DNA of 64,000 nucleotides from Akkermansiaceae bacterium (GCA_019634595.1 JAHCBC010000002.1:620001-684000); one strand, 5' to 3'. Positions 8,631-18,420 are shown, counted from the first letter of the stretch. The notes: a model not told the origin generated them from the sequence alone. Numbers and translations: made by a program.

Positions 8631-10010
8631 ATGGGGCCATCACATGCTTCCCGGCGTCACTTCGTGAAAGTCTCGACAATCGCCGCGATGACGGCGGCTT
8701 CGGGACAAGCCCAGGCGGCACCGGTCGCGGTCGTGCCCAAGCGAAAGATATCCACCGACATCCTCATCTGCGGTGGTGGTTGTGCCGGAACCGCCGCCGC
8801 TCTTGCTGCGGCCCGGACAGGCGCGAAGGTCGTTCTCGTTGAAAAGGCTCCGTTCGCGGGAGGGATCATCACCAGCGTGGGGCTGCCGTATTTCGATGGC
8901 ATCGCGGACATCAAGACGAAGCGGGTGGTGGTGAAGGGGATCGCGCTGGAGCTGCTGTCGAAGTCAGGCGTCTGCGCACCGGATGCGAAGACGGTGAAGA
9001 TCCACAACCCGACGATTCCGAACACCTTCGAGTTCAAGATCCTCCTTGATCGCCTGCTGAAGGAGCGGAAGGAGAACCTGACCGTGCTGTTCAACACGAT
9101 GGTCTGCGGGGTGAATTCCGATGGCGGACGGATCCGGAGCGTCACCGTGGCGAACAAGGACGGGCTGACCGAGATCGAGGCGAAGACGGTGATCGACTGC
9201 AGCGGCGACGCGGATGTGGCGGCGTGGGCGGGCGCGCCGTTCGAGCAGAACAAGGAGGTGCAGCCGCTGACGCTGCACTTCCGGATCGGCCATGTGAAAT
9301 CGACCGCCACGTTGGGGAAGGACTGCAGGGAAGCGCTGGCAAAGGCGCAGGCGGCGGGTGAGCTGCCGCACTACTACGGACCTGGTATCATGTTCCTTTT
9401 CGGCAAGGATGAGATCTACGTCCACGGCGTGCGTGTCCCGGCGGACCCGACGAATGCGGCGGACCTTTCCCGCGCGGAGATGCAGGGCCGGGCGGATGCC
9501 CACGCCATGTTCCGCGCCTGGAAGCGGGACATACCCGCGTTTTCCGAATCCTATTTCCTGGAAGCCTACCCGTGGATCGGCGTGCGGGAATCCCGCCGCA
9601 TCACCGGCCAGTATGTGCTCAACGAGGACGACCTGATGAAGGGCAATCGTTTCGACGACGCCATCGCCACCGGTTGCTGGTACCTGGACCTGCACCCGAA
9701 CAAAACCACCGTCGGCAGTGCCAATGACTTCGCTCCGGAGAAGGTCCAGCCCGCGCCGTATGACATCCCCTACCGGTCCCTGCTGCCGCAGAAGATCGAG
9801 AACCTGCTCGTCGCGGGCCGTTGCCACTCCGCCACGCGCGGCGCGCACGCCTCCACCCGCGTGACCGTCACCGCCATGGCCATGGGCGAAGCCGCCGGTG
9901 TCGCCGCCGCGATGGTGGTGAAGGGAAACACCTCCGTACAGGAAATCAGCGGCGTCAATGTCCGTGAGGCCTTGGAAAAAGTCGGCGGCGGCCCCTTCAC
10001 GGAGGCCTGA
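8631..10010 (+). CDS. Tat-exported FAD-dependent oxidoreductase
   Basis: 459 residues with a Tat-like leader (HASRRHFVKVSTIAAM) and cleavage near AQA/AP. The dinucleotide-binding motif is ICGGGCAGTAAALAAA (residues 46-61), followed by VVLVEKAPFAGG for ribose binding. A second FAD contact, VIDCSGDADVAAWAG, and a C-terminal LVAGRCHSATRGAHAST segment place it in the FAD_oxidored (PF12831-like) group, common as exported proteins in Verrucomicrobiota and Planctomycetes. The reaction is unknown; sugar-linked oxidation is plausible but unproved. It stands alone, with a REP-like element immediately after its stop. Confidence 0.85.
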   Translation: MGPSHASRRHFVKVSTIAAMTAASGQAQAAPVAVVPKRKISTDILICGGGCAGTAAALAAARTGAKVVLVEKAPFAGGIITSVGLPYFDGIADIKTKRVVVKGIALELLSKSGVCAPDAKTVKIHNPTIPNTFEFKILLDRLLKERKENLTVLFNTMVCGVNSDGGRIRSVTVANKDGLTEIEAKTVIDCSGDADVAAWAGAPFEQNKEVQPLTLHFRIGHVKSTATLGKDCREALAKAQAAGELPHYYGPGIMFLFGKDEIYVHGVRVPADPTNAADLSRAEMQGRADAHAMFRAWKRDIPAFSESYFLEAYPWIGVRESRRITGQYVLNEDDLMKGNRFDDAIATGCWYLDLHPNKTTVGSANDFAPEKVQPAPYDIPYRSLLPQKIENLLVAGRCHSATRGAHASTRVTVTAMAMGEAAGVAAAMVVKGNTSVQEISGVNVREALEKVGGGPFTEA

Positions 10011-10020
10011 CCATCCGGGA

Positions 10021-10186
10021 GTAGCGTCATGGCTGCGCCATGACGGCTGGGAGGATGTCAGCAGCCAACCGGTTCCGGCCTGCTCTCAAAATCCTCAGAA
10101 AAGGAATGCCGCTCACACCGATGATCCATGACGTCGTGGGATTGGGATCGATTATTCCAACCGTCATGGCGCAGCCATGCCGCTAC
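10021..10186. repeat. MITE/REP-like element with 30-bp terminal inverted repeats
   Basis: Arm 10021-10050 starts GTAGCGTCATGGCTGCGCCA; arm 10157-10186 is its reverse complement at 28 of 30 positions. Each arm carries its own small hairpin (CATGGC-TGC-GCCATG). The 106-bp centre has no convincing gene. It begins 10 bp after the FAD oxidoreductase stop. Organisation and the outer GTAGCG match the element at 47731-47874, although the rest of the arms differ. Confidence 0.8.
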
Positions 10187-10200
10187 CTCGGAGGAGAAAA

Positions 10201-10233
10201 GAAAAAGGGCGACAGAAGTGTCGCCCTTCTTTG
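10201..10233 (-). terminator. Rho-independent terminator of the NlpC/P60 gene
   Basis: Stem GGGCGACA (10207-10214) pairs with TGTCGCCC (10219-10226) around loop GAAG. On the minus strand it is followed by CTTTTTC, right after the NlpC/P60 stop at 10238. The plus strand has TTCTTT after the stem, so it can also stop read-through from the FAD oxidoreductase. Confidence 0.85.
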
Positions 10234-10237
10234 CTGA

Positions 10238-10756
10238 TCAGTATCCCGATGGATGCCGCATCACATGGCCCTTCCCGGCGCGGGTCTGTGGCTTCCAGCG
10301 TGGGCCGGAGCGTCCGCCGGGGCCGCCCGTGTCCAGGCGCAGGCCGGCGACGGTCATGAAGACGTGGCCTTTCCGCGTGTAGACCGTGATCCAGTCGCCT
10401 TCGCCTTTCTTGCCGTAGTTGAAGTAACCGCTGGAGGGCATGGAGCCTTTCAGCAGACCGGCCTCGCGGAGGACGTAGGAGACGGTGCCGGAGCAATCGT
10501 AGCCGGTATCGTTCTTCTTCGCATGGCCACCGCCCCATTTGTAGGGCTTGCTCTGGAGGCGGTTGCCTGCGGCGATCGCGCGCTTCACGGCGTCCGGAGC
10601 TTTGCGCGGGGCATAGGCCATACCGTCTTTGAGCAGGGCGGTTTCACCATGGCTGAAGCGGTAGGAGACAGGCTGCTTGGCCTTGACCTGGCTGGAGCAG
10701 GAAACGGCTCCGCCAACGAGGGGAAGGAGGGCGAGGAGTGTCAGAAAGCGTTTCAC
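10238..10756 (-). CDS. NlpC/P60-type peptidoglycan hydrolase lipoprotein
   Basis: 172 residues, GTG start at 10754-10756. The leader ends in the lipobox GGAVSC with C20 as the likely lipidated residue. The C-terminal half is an NlpC/P60 papain-like domain: KPYKWGGGH, then YDCSGTVSYVL with C88 as nucleophile, and RKGHVFMTVAG with H131 as the general base. Such enzymes cut peptide stems of peptidoglycan, here from a membrane anchor. A dedicated terminator follows and an AT-rich region precedes it, so it is probably monocistronic. Confidence 0.85.
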   Translation of the reverse strand: MKRFLTLLALLPLVGGAVSCSSQVKAKQPVSYRFSHGETALLKDGMAYAPRKAPDAVKRAIAAGNRLQSKPYKWGGGHAKKNDTGYDCSGTVSYVLREAGLLKGSMPSSGYFNYGKKGEGDWITVYTRKGHVFMTVAGLRLDTGGPGGRSGPRWKPQTRAGKGHVMRHPSGY

Positions 10757-10799
10757 GATGGGGAAATTACTTAAATTGTTTTATATCGGCAAATATTTT
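10757..10799 (-). promoter_or_regulatory. AT-rich candidate promoter of the NlpC/P60 gene
   Basis: One of the most AT-rich stretches in the window, directly upstream of the GTG start. On the minus strand TTGCCG and TAATTT lie 17 bp apart, but the second box is only a few bases from the start codon, which would imply an almost leaderless mRNA. Weak evidence. Confidence 0.25.
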
Positions 10800-11396
10800 T
10801 TAAAAATTAATATCCAACCAAGCGGTAATTTGTGATAGAGCGCGAGAGCGATGGCTCAGGGTGTTCTTCACCGCATCGCCGAGCTCGGAAAAAGTCCGGT
10901 CGTAACCCGTTGGTATGAAAAGGGGATCGTAACCGAAGCCCTCGCTGCCACGGGGTTCATCGATGATGTCGCCCTCGACCGCGCCGCTGAAGTTGGCGCG
11001 CTCTTTCCCGTCCTTCGCCAGGACCATGGTGCAGACGAAGCGGCCGCCGCGCTCGGTTTTCCCGGCCATTTCCGTCATCAGGCGGGCGTTGTTTTTCTCG
11101 TTGTTGCCCTCCTCGCCGCCGTAGCTGGATGACCAGACGCCGGGCGCACCGCCCAGGGCATCCACCTCCAGGCCGGAATCGTCTGACAACACCCAGCCGT
11201 CGATCAGGCGGCTGATGCCCTCCGCCTTCAGCCGGGCATTCTCCAGAAAGGTCGTTCCAGTCTCCTCGATCTCAGGGAATTCCGGAAATGCGGTCGCGTC
11301 CACGACCTCGAACCGTCCGCCCAGCATGGAGCGGATTTCGGCGGTTTTATGGGCGTTGCGGGTGGCGACGATGAGGCGCGGCGCGGGGGACGGCAT
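10800..11396 (-). CDS. rdgB: Non-canonical purine NTP pyrophosphatase (RdgB/HAM1)
   Basis: 198 residues, the normal length. It hydrolyses ITP, dITP and XTP to the monophosphate and PPi, keeping deaminated purines out of nucleic acids. Diagnostic blocks: IVATRNAHKTAEI at the N-terminus (nucleotide binding), ETGTTFLENARLKA, LSDDSGLEVDAL carrying the metal-binding acidic residues, and SEGFGYDPLFIP with LSHRSRAL in the C-terminal half. Cytoplasmic. The ATG at 11394-11396 gives the standard N-terminus. It is divergent from the thioredoxin pair. Confidence 0.95.
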   Translation of the reverse strand: MPSPAPRLIVATRNAHKTAEIRSMLGGRFEVVDATAFPEFPEIEETGTTFLENARLKAEGISRLIDGWVLSDDSGLEVDALGGAPGVWSSSYGGEEGNNEKNNARLMTEMAGKTERGGRFVCTMVLAKDGKERANFSGAVEGDIIDEPRGSEGFGYDPLFIPTGYDRTFSELGDAVKNTLSHRSRALSQITAWLDINF

Positions 11397-11475
11397 GCCG
11401 CGTGGCTAGCGTTCCGGGCGCGGATGGCCAAGATTTTTTGAATAATATGGCCCTTTGCAACGCTATATAGGCACC

Positions 11476-11934
11476 ATGAAAGCTGTCACCTGGCTTGCCG
11501 CGACCACCATGAGCCTCGCGGCCATCACCTCCACCGCCTTTGCCAATACCCTGGAGGGCTGGTCCACCGATGTGGAGGCGGCGCTCGCCGTTGCGAAAAA
11601 GGAGAAAAAGTCCGTGCTCGTGGAGTTCACCGGCTCCGATTGGTGCCCTCCTTGCATCATGATGCGCAAAAACGTCTTCTCGAAGAAGGAGTTCGTTGAG
11701 AAAGCGTCGAAGGACTACGTGCTGGTCGAGATCGATCTGCCGAAAGCGGACAAGGCGCTCGCCGCCCGCAACCAGATCGTCGCGGAGAAATACAAGATCG
11801 ACGGCTTTCCGACGGTTGTCCTCCTGAACGGCGAGGGCAAGGAGTTCAGCCGCTTCTATGCGTCCGAGTATCCCGAAATGGACAAATTCCTGGCCCACAT
11901 CGACAAGAAGCTGGAAAGCAAGAACCTGGACTGA
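11476..11934 (+). CDS. Secreted thioredoxin-fold protein, WCPPC active site
   Basis: 152 residues from the ATG at 11476; a TTG seven codons upstream would spoil the leader. Signal peptide of about 24 residues (MKAVTWLAATTMSLAAITST). The active site is SDWCPPC (C57, C60), with the later GFPTVVLL supplying the cis-proline loop. The DUF255/thioredoxin_7-like spacing (FTGSDWC..C..M) suggests a periplasmic disulfide reductase or thiol oxidoreductase. It lies 14 bp upstream of a paralogue with a different CxxC, and both are probably on one mRNA. Confidence 0.85.
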   Translation: MKAVTWLAATTMSLAAITSTAFANTLEGWSTDVEAALAVAKKEKKSVLVEFTGSDWCPPCIMMRKNVFSKKEFVEKASKDYVLVEIDLPKADKALAARNQIVAEKYKIDGFPTVVLLNGEGKEFSRFYASEYPEMDKFLAHIDKKLESKNLD

Positions 11935-11948
11935 TAGACGCAGTGCCG

Positions 11949-12386
11949 ATGAAAACCTTGTTCGCTTCCGTCGTGGCGCTGGTCGCCACCGCCGCCCTTT
12001 CCTTTTCCGCCGAGGTGGAATGGATGACCGACTTTGACGCCGCCAAGGCGAAGGCAAAGGCGGAGAAAAAAGTCCTGTTCGTGGATTTCACCGGCTCGGA
12101 CTGGTGCGGCTGGTGCATCCGCCTGGACAAGGAAGTCTTCGCCCACAAGGAATTCCACGACTACGCCGCGGAGAACCTGGTGCTCGTGAAGCTGGACTTC
12201 CCGCGCAAGCTGAAACTCTCCCCTGAGCTGGAGAAGCAGAACAAGAGTCTGGCGAAAAAATACGACGTCCAGGGCTACCCGACCGTCAAGCTGCTGAAAC
12301 CCAGCGGCAGTGAGATCGCGGAAACCGGCTACCAGGAAGGCGGCCCGGCCAAGTACGTCGAGCATCTCAAGAAGCTCCTGAAATAA
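11949..12386 (+). CDS. Secreted thioredoxin-fold protein, WCGWC active site
   Basis: 145 residues from the ATG at 11949; an in-frame GTG two codons earlier is less likely. A short leader (about 1-21) is followed by VDFTGSDWCGWCIRLD with C53 and C56, and by GYPTVKLL as the cis-proline loop. The dipeptide between the cysteines (GW) differs from the PP of the preceding gene, which in the thioredoxin superfamily shifts redox potential. The shared FTGSDWC block shows the pair arose by tandem duplication. Partners are unknown. Confidence 0.85.
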   Translation: MKTLFASVVALVATAALSFSAEVEWMTDFDAAKAKAKAEKKVLFVDFTGSDWCGWCIRLDKEVFAHKEFHDYAAENLVLVKLDFPRKLKLSPELEKQNKSLAKKYDVQGYPTVKLLKPSGSEIAETGYQEGGPAKYVEHLKKLLK

Positions 12387-12416
12387 CCCGCCTGCCCGGG
12401 ATCGTTTTTCCACCCA

Positions 12417-12450
12417 CCCCGTCCGGCCCGGAGCCGCGGCGGGGTTTTGC
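12417..12450 (+). terminator. Probable terminator after the thioredoxin pair
   Basis: CCCCG (12417-12421) can pair with CGGGG (12440-12444) with further internal G/C pairing; TTTTGC follows. It lies 30 bp after the thioredoxin stop and ahead of leuS. The stem is imperfect, hence moderate confidence. Confidence 0.5.
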
Positions 12451-12497
12451 TTTCCAAGCGGGGGCGGATTTCCCACAGTCCGCGACCTTTTCCCGCC

Positions 12498-15032
12498 ATG
12501 TCCGACCGCCGCAAACCATTCCCATTCGACGAATTCGAGCCCAAGTGGCAGTCCCGCTGGGAATCCGAAAAGACCTTCCGTACGCCCGGACCGGGTGATG
12601 AGGGCTTTGACGCCAGCAAGCCGAAGTACTACGTGCTCGACATGTTCCCGTATCCCAGCGGCGCGGGCCTACACGTCGGCCACCCGGAGGGCTACACCGC
12701 CACGGACATCATCGGCCGCTACAAGCGGAAGAACGGCTTCAACGTCCTGCACCCCATGGGCTACGACTCGTTCGGACTGCCGGCGGAGCAGTATGCCATC
12801 AAGACCGGCCAGCACCCGGCCATCACCACCGCGGCGAACATCGAGAACTTCCGCCGCCAGCTGAAGTCGCTGGGCTTCGCCTACGACTGGGACCGCGAGA
12901 TCGCCACCACCGATCCGGAATACGTCCGGTGGACCCAATGGATTTTCCTGCAACTGTATTCCTCGTACTTCGACGAGGAAGCGGGCAAGGCGAAGAACGT
13001 CTCCGAGCTGGAGGCGAAGGGCTGGACCCGCGCGCAGATCGATGACGTCCGCCTGGCCTACGTCGCCAATACCCCCGTCTGGTGGTCCCCGGACCTGGGC
13101 ACCGTGCTGGCGAACGAAGAGGTGGAAGAGTGGAAATCGAAAGGCCACACCGTCGAGCGCCGCCCGCTGCGCCAGTGGATGCTGCGCATCACCAAGTACG
13201 CCCAGCGCCTGATCGATGAACTGGACACGCTCGACTGGCCGGATGGCATCAAGCTGCTGCAGAAGAACTGGATCGGCCGCAGCGAGGGCGCGGAAGTGAA
13301 GTTCGATGTCGGAGGCCGCGAGGTCGTCGTTTTCACCACCCGCCCGGACACCCTGTTCGGAGCCACCTACATGGTGCTGGCACCGGAGCATCCGTTCGTC
13401 CCCGAGATCACCACCGCGGAGCAGAAGGAAGCGGTGGAGGCCTATCAGAAAGCCATTTCCTCCAAGTCCGACCTGGATCGCGGTGACCTGAACAAGGACA
13501 AGTCCGGTGTCTTCACCGGCGCGTATGCGACCAATCCGGTGAACGGCGAAAAGATCCCCGTGTGGATCGCTGACTACGTGATGATGGGCTACGGCACCGG
13601 CGCGATCATGGCCGTGCCCGCGCATGACGAGCGCGACTACGAGTTCGCGACGAAATTCAGCCTGCCGGTGATCCAGGTGGTCCAGCCGGGAGACGATTCC
13701 GACTGGCAGGGCTACACCGCTCACGGCACCGCCGTGAACTCCGGCTTCCTCGACGGTCTCCCCACCTCCGAAGCCAAAGCAAAGATGATCGCCTGGCTGG
13801 GTGAAAACGGCAAAGGCACCAAGCGCGTGCAGTTCAAGCTGCGCGACTGGCTGTTCTCCCGCCAACGTTACTGGGGCGAGCCGTTCCCGATCACCTGGAA
13901 AGACGGCAACCACCACGCCATCCCGGAAAGCGAGCTGCCGCTGCTGGCTCCGCCGCTGGAGGACTACAAGCCGAGCGGCACGCCGGATCCGCTGCTGAGC
14001 AAGGCAACCGAGTGGGTCGAGCTGCCGGATGGCTCGCTGCGCGAAACGAACACCATGCCCCAGTGGGCGGGTTCGTGCTGGTACTACCTGCGCTACTGCG
14101 ACCCGGGCAACACCGGCCGTTTCATTTCCAAGGAAGCCGAGGACTACTGGACGGACGACAAGCCGGGGATGGTCGATCTCTACGTCGGAGGTACGGAGCA
14201 CGCCGTACTTCACCTGCTCTACGCCCGCTTCTGGCATAAGGTCTTGTTCGACCTCGGCCACGTCCGCACGCCGGAGCCGTTCCAGAAGCTGGTCAACCAG
14301 GGCCTGATCCTCGGTGAGGATGGCCAGAAGATGTCGAAGTCCCGCGGCAACGTGGTGAACCCGGACGACGTTGTGAAGGAATACGGCGCGGACGCGCTGC
14401 GCCTCTATGAAATGTTCATGGGTCCGCTGGAACAGGTGAAGCCATGGCAGATGAAGGGTGTGGAGGGTGTTGCACGCTTCCTCGCCCGCGTCTGGCGCGT
14501 CGCCTTCGAGGAAAAGGACGGTGACTGGACCGTTTCTCCGAAGATCCAGGACGTGCCCTGCACGGACAAGGAGCTGCTGCGCGTCGTCCACGAAACGATC
14601 AAGAAGGTCGGCGAGGACATCGAGAAGCTGAACTTCAACACCGCCATCTCCCAGATGATGATCTGCACGAACGCCTTCACCCAGGTGGAGGTCGTGCCGC
14701 TGAAGGAGTTCACCCAGTTCCTCACCGTGCTGGATCCCTTCGCCCCGCACCTCGCGGAGGAAATCAACGCCCGCCTCGGTTCCAGCGCCCAGCTTTCCGA
14801 GCTGCCATGGCCTGCCTACGATCCCGCCGCGCTCGTCCGCAACGAGATCGAGATCGTCGTCCAGGTGAACGGCAAGCTGCGCGACCGCCTGAGCGTCTCC
14901 AAGGACGCGGACGAGGAAGCGGTGAAGGCCGTCGCCTTCGAAAGCCCGAAGGTGAACGAGCATCTGGACGGCAAGACGATCCGCAAGGTCATCTACGTTC
15001 CTGGCAAGATCCTGAACGTCGTCGTAGGCTAG
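12498..15032 (+). CDS. leuS: Leucyl-tRNA synthetase
   Basis: 844 residues from the ATG at 12498; the open frame extends 17 codons further up, but [18 protein letters not shown] is the family N-terminus. Charges tRNA-Leu with leucine in the cytoplasm. Class I signatures: [16 protein letters not shown] (HIGH equivalent HVGH) near residue 50 and [12 protein letters not shown] (KMSKS) near 610. The editing domain is present between them ([29 protein letters not shown]). The C-terminal VQVNGKLRD anticodon-side region is intact. Downstream SNF2 gene starts 3 bp after the stop, so the two are probably co-transcribed. Confidence 0.98.
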   Translation: MSDRRKPFPFDEFEPKWQSRWESEKTFRTPGPGDEGFDASKPKYYVLDMFPYPSGAGLHVGHPEGYTATDIIGRYKRKNGFNVLHPMGYDSFGLPAEQYAIKTGQHPAITTAANIENFRRQLKSLGFAYDWDREIATTDPEYVRWTQWIFLQLYSSYFDEEAGKAKNVSELEAKGWTRAQIDDVRLAYVANTPVWWSPDLGTVLANEEVEEWKSKGHTVERRPLRQWMLRITKYAQRLIDELDTLDWPDGIKLLQKNWIGRSEGAEVKFDVGGREVVVFTTRPDTLFGATYMVLAPEHPFVPEITTAEQKEAVEAYQKAISSKSDLDRGDLNKDKSGVFTGAYATNPVNGEKIPVWIADYVMMGYGTGAIMAVPAHDERDYEFATKFSLPVIQVVQPGDDSDWQGYTAHGTAVNSGFLDGLPTSEAKAKMIAWLGENGKGTKRVQFKLRDWLFSRQRYWGEPFPITWKDGNHHAIPESELPLLAPPLEDYKPSGTPDPLLSKATEWVELPDGSLRETNTMPQWAGSCWYYLRYCDPGNTGRFISKEAEDYWTDDKPGMVDLYVGGTEHAVLHLLYARFWHKVLFDLGHVRTPEPFQKLVNQGLILGEDGQKMSKSRGNVVNPDDVVKEYGADALRLYEMFMGPLEQVKPWQMKGVEGVARFLARVWRVAFEEKDGDWTVSPKIQDVPCTDKELLRVVHETIKKVGEDIEKLNFNTAISQMMICTNAFTQVEVVPLKEFTQFLTVLDPFAPHLAEEINARLGSSAQLSELPWPAYDPAALVRNEIEIVVQVNGKLRDRLSVSKDADEEAVKAVAFESPKVNEHLDGKTIRKVIYVPGKILNVVVG

Positions 15033-15035
15033 TCC

Positions 15036-18000
15036 ATGAAACGGCTGGCCGCCATTGTCCGGAAGGAGCCGACCTTGGTCGAGTGGCTCCGTTCCGGGTT
15101 GTGGCGTTCCGGCTTTGACCGCGGCTCCCTCGGGAGGGCGCAGGGCTACCTTGATTTCGTTTCGGTCGTCGATACCGAACATGTTCCCGGGGAATCCGTG
15201 TCCTGCGCGGCCCGGGTGGAGGGCAACCGCGCCACCCCGTACCGGTCGCACGTCACCTTTGTCAGAACCTCCCGCGGATGGTTTCTCGATGCACTCTGTT
15301 CCTGTCCGGTGGGACTTTATTGCAAGCATGATGCGGCCATCATCCTGGCAATGCTCGAGGATGTCTCTCCGCCACCCCCGAGCGCGCCTGCAATGGTGAA
15401 AGTACCCATGCTGGAGCCGGGCATCCTCGACTGGCTGGGGGAGATGGGATCTGGGTTTTCATCCGCTGAGGGCGGGAAGAAGCTTTCCAAGGCCAATGAG
15501 GCCCGCTTCCTCGCGTTCTGTCTGAGGGAGGAGCGGTATTCGCTGGCCGGGCGGCGCACGTGGTATCTTTCGATGCGGGTCGGCCTCCGGAAGCGCGATG
15601 GGGTCACCATCCAGGAAACGATGGCGAATGCGGACCCTTCCAATCCGCCGAAGTACATGGCGAGGGAGGATTTCATCCCCGCGTCCCTCTACCACCAGCT
15701 CAAGAGACGGACCGGTGCGTGGAACGAGCTGCGGTGCGAAGGGAAAGGGTGGGAAGAGATGCTGGACGCCATGCTGGCGACGGGGAGATTTTATCTCTGG
15801 AACTCCCGACGCGCGGAGTGGCGGAATGCCGCCCAAGGTCCGGAGGTCGATGTGAAACCCGGATGGACCAGCGAGAAGGATGGAGCCATGAGGCCGGTGC
15901 TGGAATTCGCCGATGACCATCCGCGGTCCGTCCTGCCCTTGGTGCCGCCCTACTATGTCGATGAGGAGGCCGGGGAAATCGGCAGGCTGGCCGGTGGGCT
16001 GTCGCCGGGCTTGCTCACCTCCTGGCTGAAGGGGCCGAAGGTCGCCCCATCCCAGGTGGATTTGCTTTCCGCCCGGCTTTCCGAAATGTCGGCTGAACTG
16101 CCTGCCCCGAAACCCATGGAGACGGTGGAGCTGCCCGCGGTGGCACCCGTCCCCCATCTGCGGATCATCAGGAAGGGCATCTTCTCCTACGGATCTTCCT
16201 CTTCTGTCATCGCCGCGGAACTCCGCTTCCGCTACGGGGCGGGACCATTGCTGGAGCCGCTCGCGGCTTCCGGCGGCGGCGCGTCCCATTCGGAAGTCCA
16301 GGAAGGGAAAATCCGCATCCAGCCCCGCAGCGACAAGGCGGAGAAAGCCGCGCGTAGTTTCCTCATCTCTTCGGGCTTCCTGCCATTGCCGGAGGTCCTG
16401 CCCGCCAGTCTGCGTGACGCGGGCGCCGCATCCACCTATCTGCTCGCGGGGACCGACCCACACGACAAGGATGCCTGGCTCGATTTCGTCGAAAGGAAAG
16501 GAAAGGCCGCCCTGGTGGATGCCGGCTGGGTCGTCGAGGTCACCCGGGAGTCAGGGTTGATCGTGCGGGATGCCGGTGAGCTTTTCGCCGAACTGGAGGA
16601 GTCACCTGACCATGGCATCGACTGGTTCCGGTTCGATGCCGCCTTCGAGCTGGATGGGAAGCGGGTGACCCTCATCCCCATCATCGCGTCAGCCATCCGG
16701 ATGAATCTCCCCACCGCGGACTCTCCGGATCTGCCGGAGCATTTCATGTTCCCGGCAGGTGATCTGGAGGATGGCATGATCCGATTCCCGGCGAAGCGCC
16801 TGCTGGAGTTCGTGGATCAGGTCAGGCACCTGTTCCAGGGAAATGCGGCGGAGGATGGACCTGTGCGGATCGACCGCCTCGCGGCGGCGGGCATCGCGGA
16901 TTCCTTCGCGATGGATGACAGCGGGACGCTGCGTGCGCTCGCTGAGCTTTCGCGGAACCTGCGCGACATCAAAGGTCTTCCCGAGATCGCGGTTCCGGAT
17001 GGGGTGCAGGCGGAGCTCCGTGAATACCAGAGGGAGGGCTTTCGCTGGCTGCGGTTCCTGGCGGACCATGGCTTGAACGGCATCCTCGCGGATGACATGG
17101 GCCTCGGGAAGACACTGCAGACGCTGGCGCACATCGCCGCGGAAAAGGAGCGGGGCGGCGGCCTGCCCTCGTTGGTCATCGCGCCGACGTCCGTCGTGCC
17201 GAACTGGCTGGCGGAAGCCGGGAAATTCACCCCGCATCTGAAAGTCATCACCCTCCATGGAAAGGACCGCGCCGCTTTGTTCTCCGGGATGGAGTCAGCG
17301 GATCTCGTCATCACGTCCTATGCCCTGGCGCACCGGGACATCGAGGTGTTGGCGGCCCGGGAGTGGGACCTTTGTGTCCTGGATGAAGCGCAATACATCA
17401 AGAACTCCAAGGCCGTCACCACCCGCAGCATCCGGCGGCTGAAGGCCCGCCAGCGCCTGTGCCTTTCGGGCACGCCCATGGAGAACCACCTCGGGGAGCT
17501 GTGGAGCCTCATGCACTTCCTCATGCCCGGCTTCCTGGGGGATGAAAACCATTTCAACTCGGCTTTCCGCCGTCCCATCGAACGGGACCGTTCCTCCGGC
17601 GTGCAGCGCGCCCTCAACCGCCGGATCGCGCCGTTGGTCCTGCGGCGGACAAAGGACCAGGTGGCGCGCGATTTGCCGGCGAAGACGGAGATCCTCCACA
17701 CCATCGCGTTGTCGAAGAAGCAGACCGACCTCTACGAAAGCGTCCGCGCGGCCATGGACAGGCGGGTGCGGGATGCCATCGCGGAAAAGGGCCTCGCGAA
17801 GTCACACATCATCGTCCTGGATGCCCTCCTGAAGCTGCGCCAGATCTGCTGCCATCCGCCGTTGTTGAAAACCCCGGCTTCGGCGAAGGCGGACTCCGCG
17901 AAGCTGGATTTCCTGATGGATGACCTGCTCCCTACGTTGGTGGAGGAAGGTCGCCGCATCCTGCTTTTCTCCAGCTTCACCACCATGCTCGCGGAGATCG

Positions 18001-18407
18001 GGAAACGGCTGCAGAAGCTGGAGGTGCCGTTCCTCACCCTCACCGGCAGCACCCGGAACCGTGCGGAACTGGTGGGTGAGTTCCAGGAAGGCCGCATCCC
18101 CGTCTTCCTCATTTCGCTGAAGGCGGGCGGCACCGGCCTCAACCTGACTGCGGCGGATACCGTCATCCACTACGATCCGTGGTGGAATCCCGCGGCGGAA
18201 AACCAGGCGACCGACCGTGCCCACCGCATCGGCCAGGTGAAGCCCGTGTTCGTTCACAAGCTCGTCTGCGGAGGGTCCGTGGAGGAGCGCATCATCGAGC
18301 TGCAGAAGCACAAGGCCGCCCTCGTCCAGGCGCTGCTGGAGGAGGAAACAGCCAAGTTGAAGATCGACACGGAGACCCTGTCCCATCTTCTGGCTCCGCT
18401 GGCGTGA
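15036..18407 (+). CDS. SWIM zinc-finger SNF2-family helicase/ATPase
   Basis: 1123 residues. A SWIM zinc finger near the N-terminus (C88-x-C90, C96-x-H98 in CSCPVGLYCKH) is followed by about 550 residues of poorly conserved regulatory sequence. The SNF2 ATPase then shows DDMGLGKTLQTL (Walker A, about 685), VLDEAQYIKN (about 782), SGTPMENHLGELWSL, and the helicase C block GGTGLNLTAADTVIHYDPWW ending DRAHRIGQ. Bacterial SWIM-SNF2 proteins (HepA/RapA relatives) translocate on DNA and probably remodel protein-DNA or transcription complexes; the exact role is unsettled. Coupling to leuS (3-bp gap) may only reflect compact packing. Confidence 0.92.
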   Translation: MKRLAAIVRKEPTLVEWLRSGLWRSGFDRGSLGRAQGYLDFVSVVDTEHVPGESVSCAARVEGNRATPYRSHVTFVRTSRGWFLDALCSCPVGLYCKHDAAIILAMLEDVSPPPPSAPAMVKVPMLEPGILDWLGEMGSGFSSAEGGKKLSKANEARFLAFCLREERYSLAGRRTWYLSMRVGLRKRDGVTIQETMANADPSNPPKYMAREDFIPASLYHQLKRRTGAWNELRCEGKGWEEMLDAMLATGRFYLWNSRRAEWRNAAQGPEVDVKPGWTSEKDGAMRPVLEFADDHPRSVLPLVPPYYVDEEAGEIGRLAGGLSPGLLTSWLKGPKVAPSQVDLLSARLSEMSAELPAPKPMETVELPAVAPVPHLRIIRKGIFSYGSSSSVIAAELRFRYGAGPLLEPLAASGGGASHSEVQEGKIRIQPRSDKAEKAARSFLISSGFLPLPEVLPASLRDAGAASTYLLAGTDPHDKDAWLDFVERKGKAALVDAGWVVEVTRESGLIVRDAGELFAELEESPDHGIDWFRFDAAFELDGKRVTLIPIIASAIRMNLPTADSPDLPEHFMFPAGDLEDGMIRFPAKRLLEFVDQVRHLFQGNAAEDGPVRIDRLAAAGIADSFAMDDSGTLRALAELSRNLRDIKGLPEIAVPDGVQAELREYQREGFRWLRFLADHGLNGILADDMGLGKTLQTLAHIAAEKERGGGLPSLVIAPTSVVPNWLAEAGKFTPHLKVITLHGKDRAALFSGMESADLVITSYALAHRDIEVLAAREWDLCVLDEAQYIKNSKAVTTRSIRRLKARQRLCLSGTPMENHLGELWSLMHFLMPGFLGDENHFNSAFRRPIERDRSSGVQRALNRRIAPLVLRRTKDQVARDLPAKTEILHTIALSKKQTDLYESVRAAMDRRVRDAIAEKGLAKSHIIVLDALLKLRQICCHPPLLKTPASAKADSAKLDFLMDDLLPTLVEEGRRILLFSSFTTMLAEIGKRLQKLEVPFLTLTGSTRNRAELVGEFQEGRIPVFLISLKAGGTGLNLTAADTVIHYDPWWNPAAENQATDRAHRIGQVKPVFVHKLVCGGSVEERIIELQKHKAALVQALLEEETAKLKIDTETLSHLLAPLA

Positions 18408-18420
18408 GGAAACTTCCGCC

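Noticed and set aside
12669..15329. A very long open frame (886 codons) on the minus strand opposite leuS
   Set aside because: leuS has full family motifs on the plus strand; the opposite frame is Arg/Val/Gly/Asp-rich without domain or leader, as expected for the complement of GC-rich codons.
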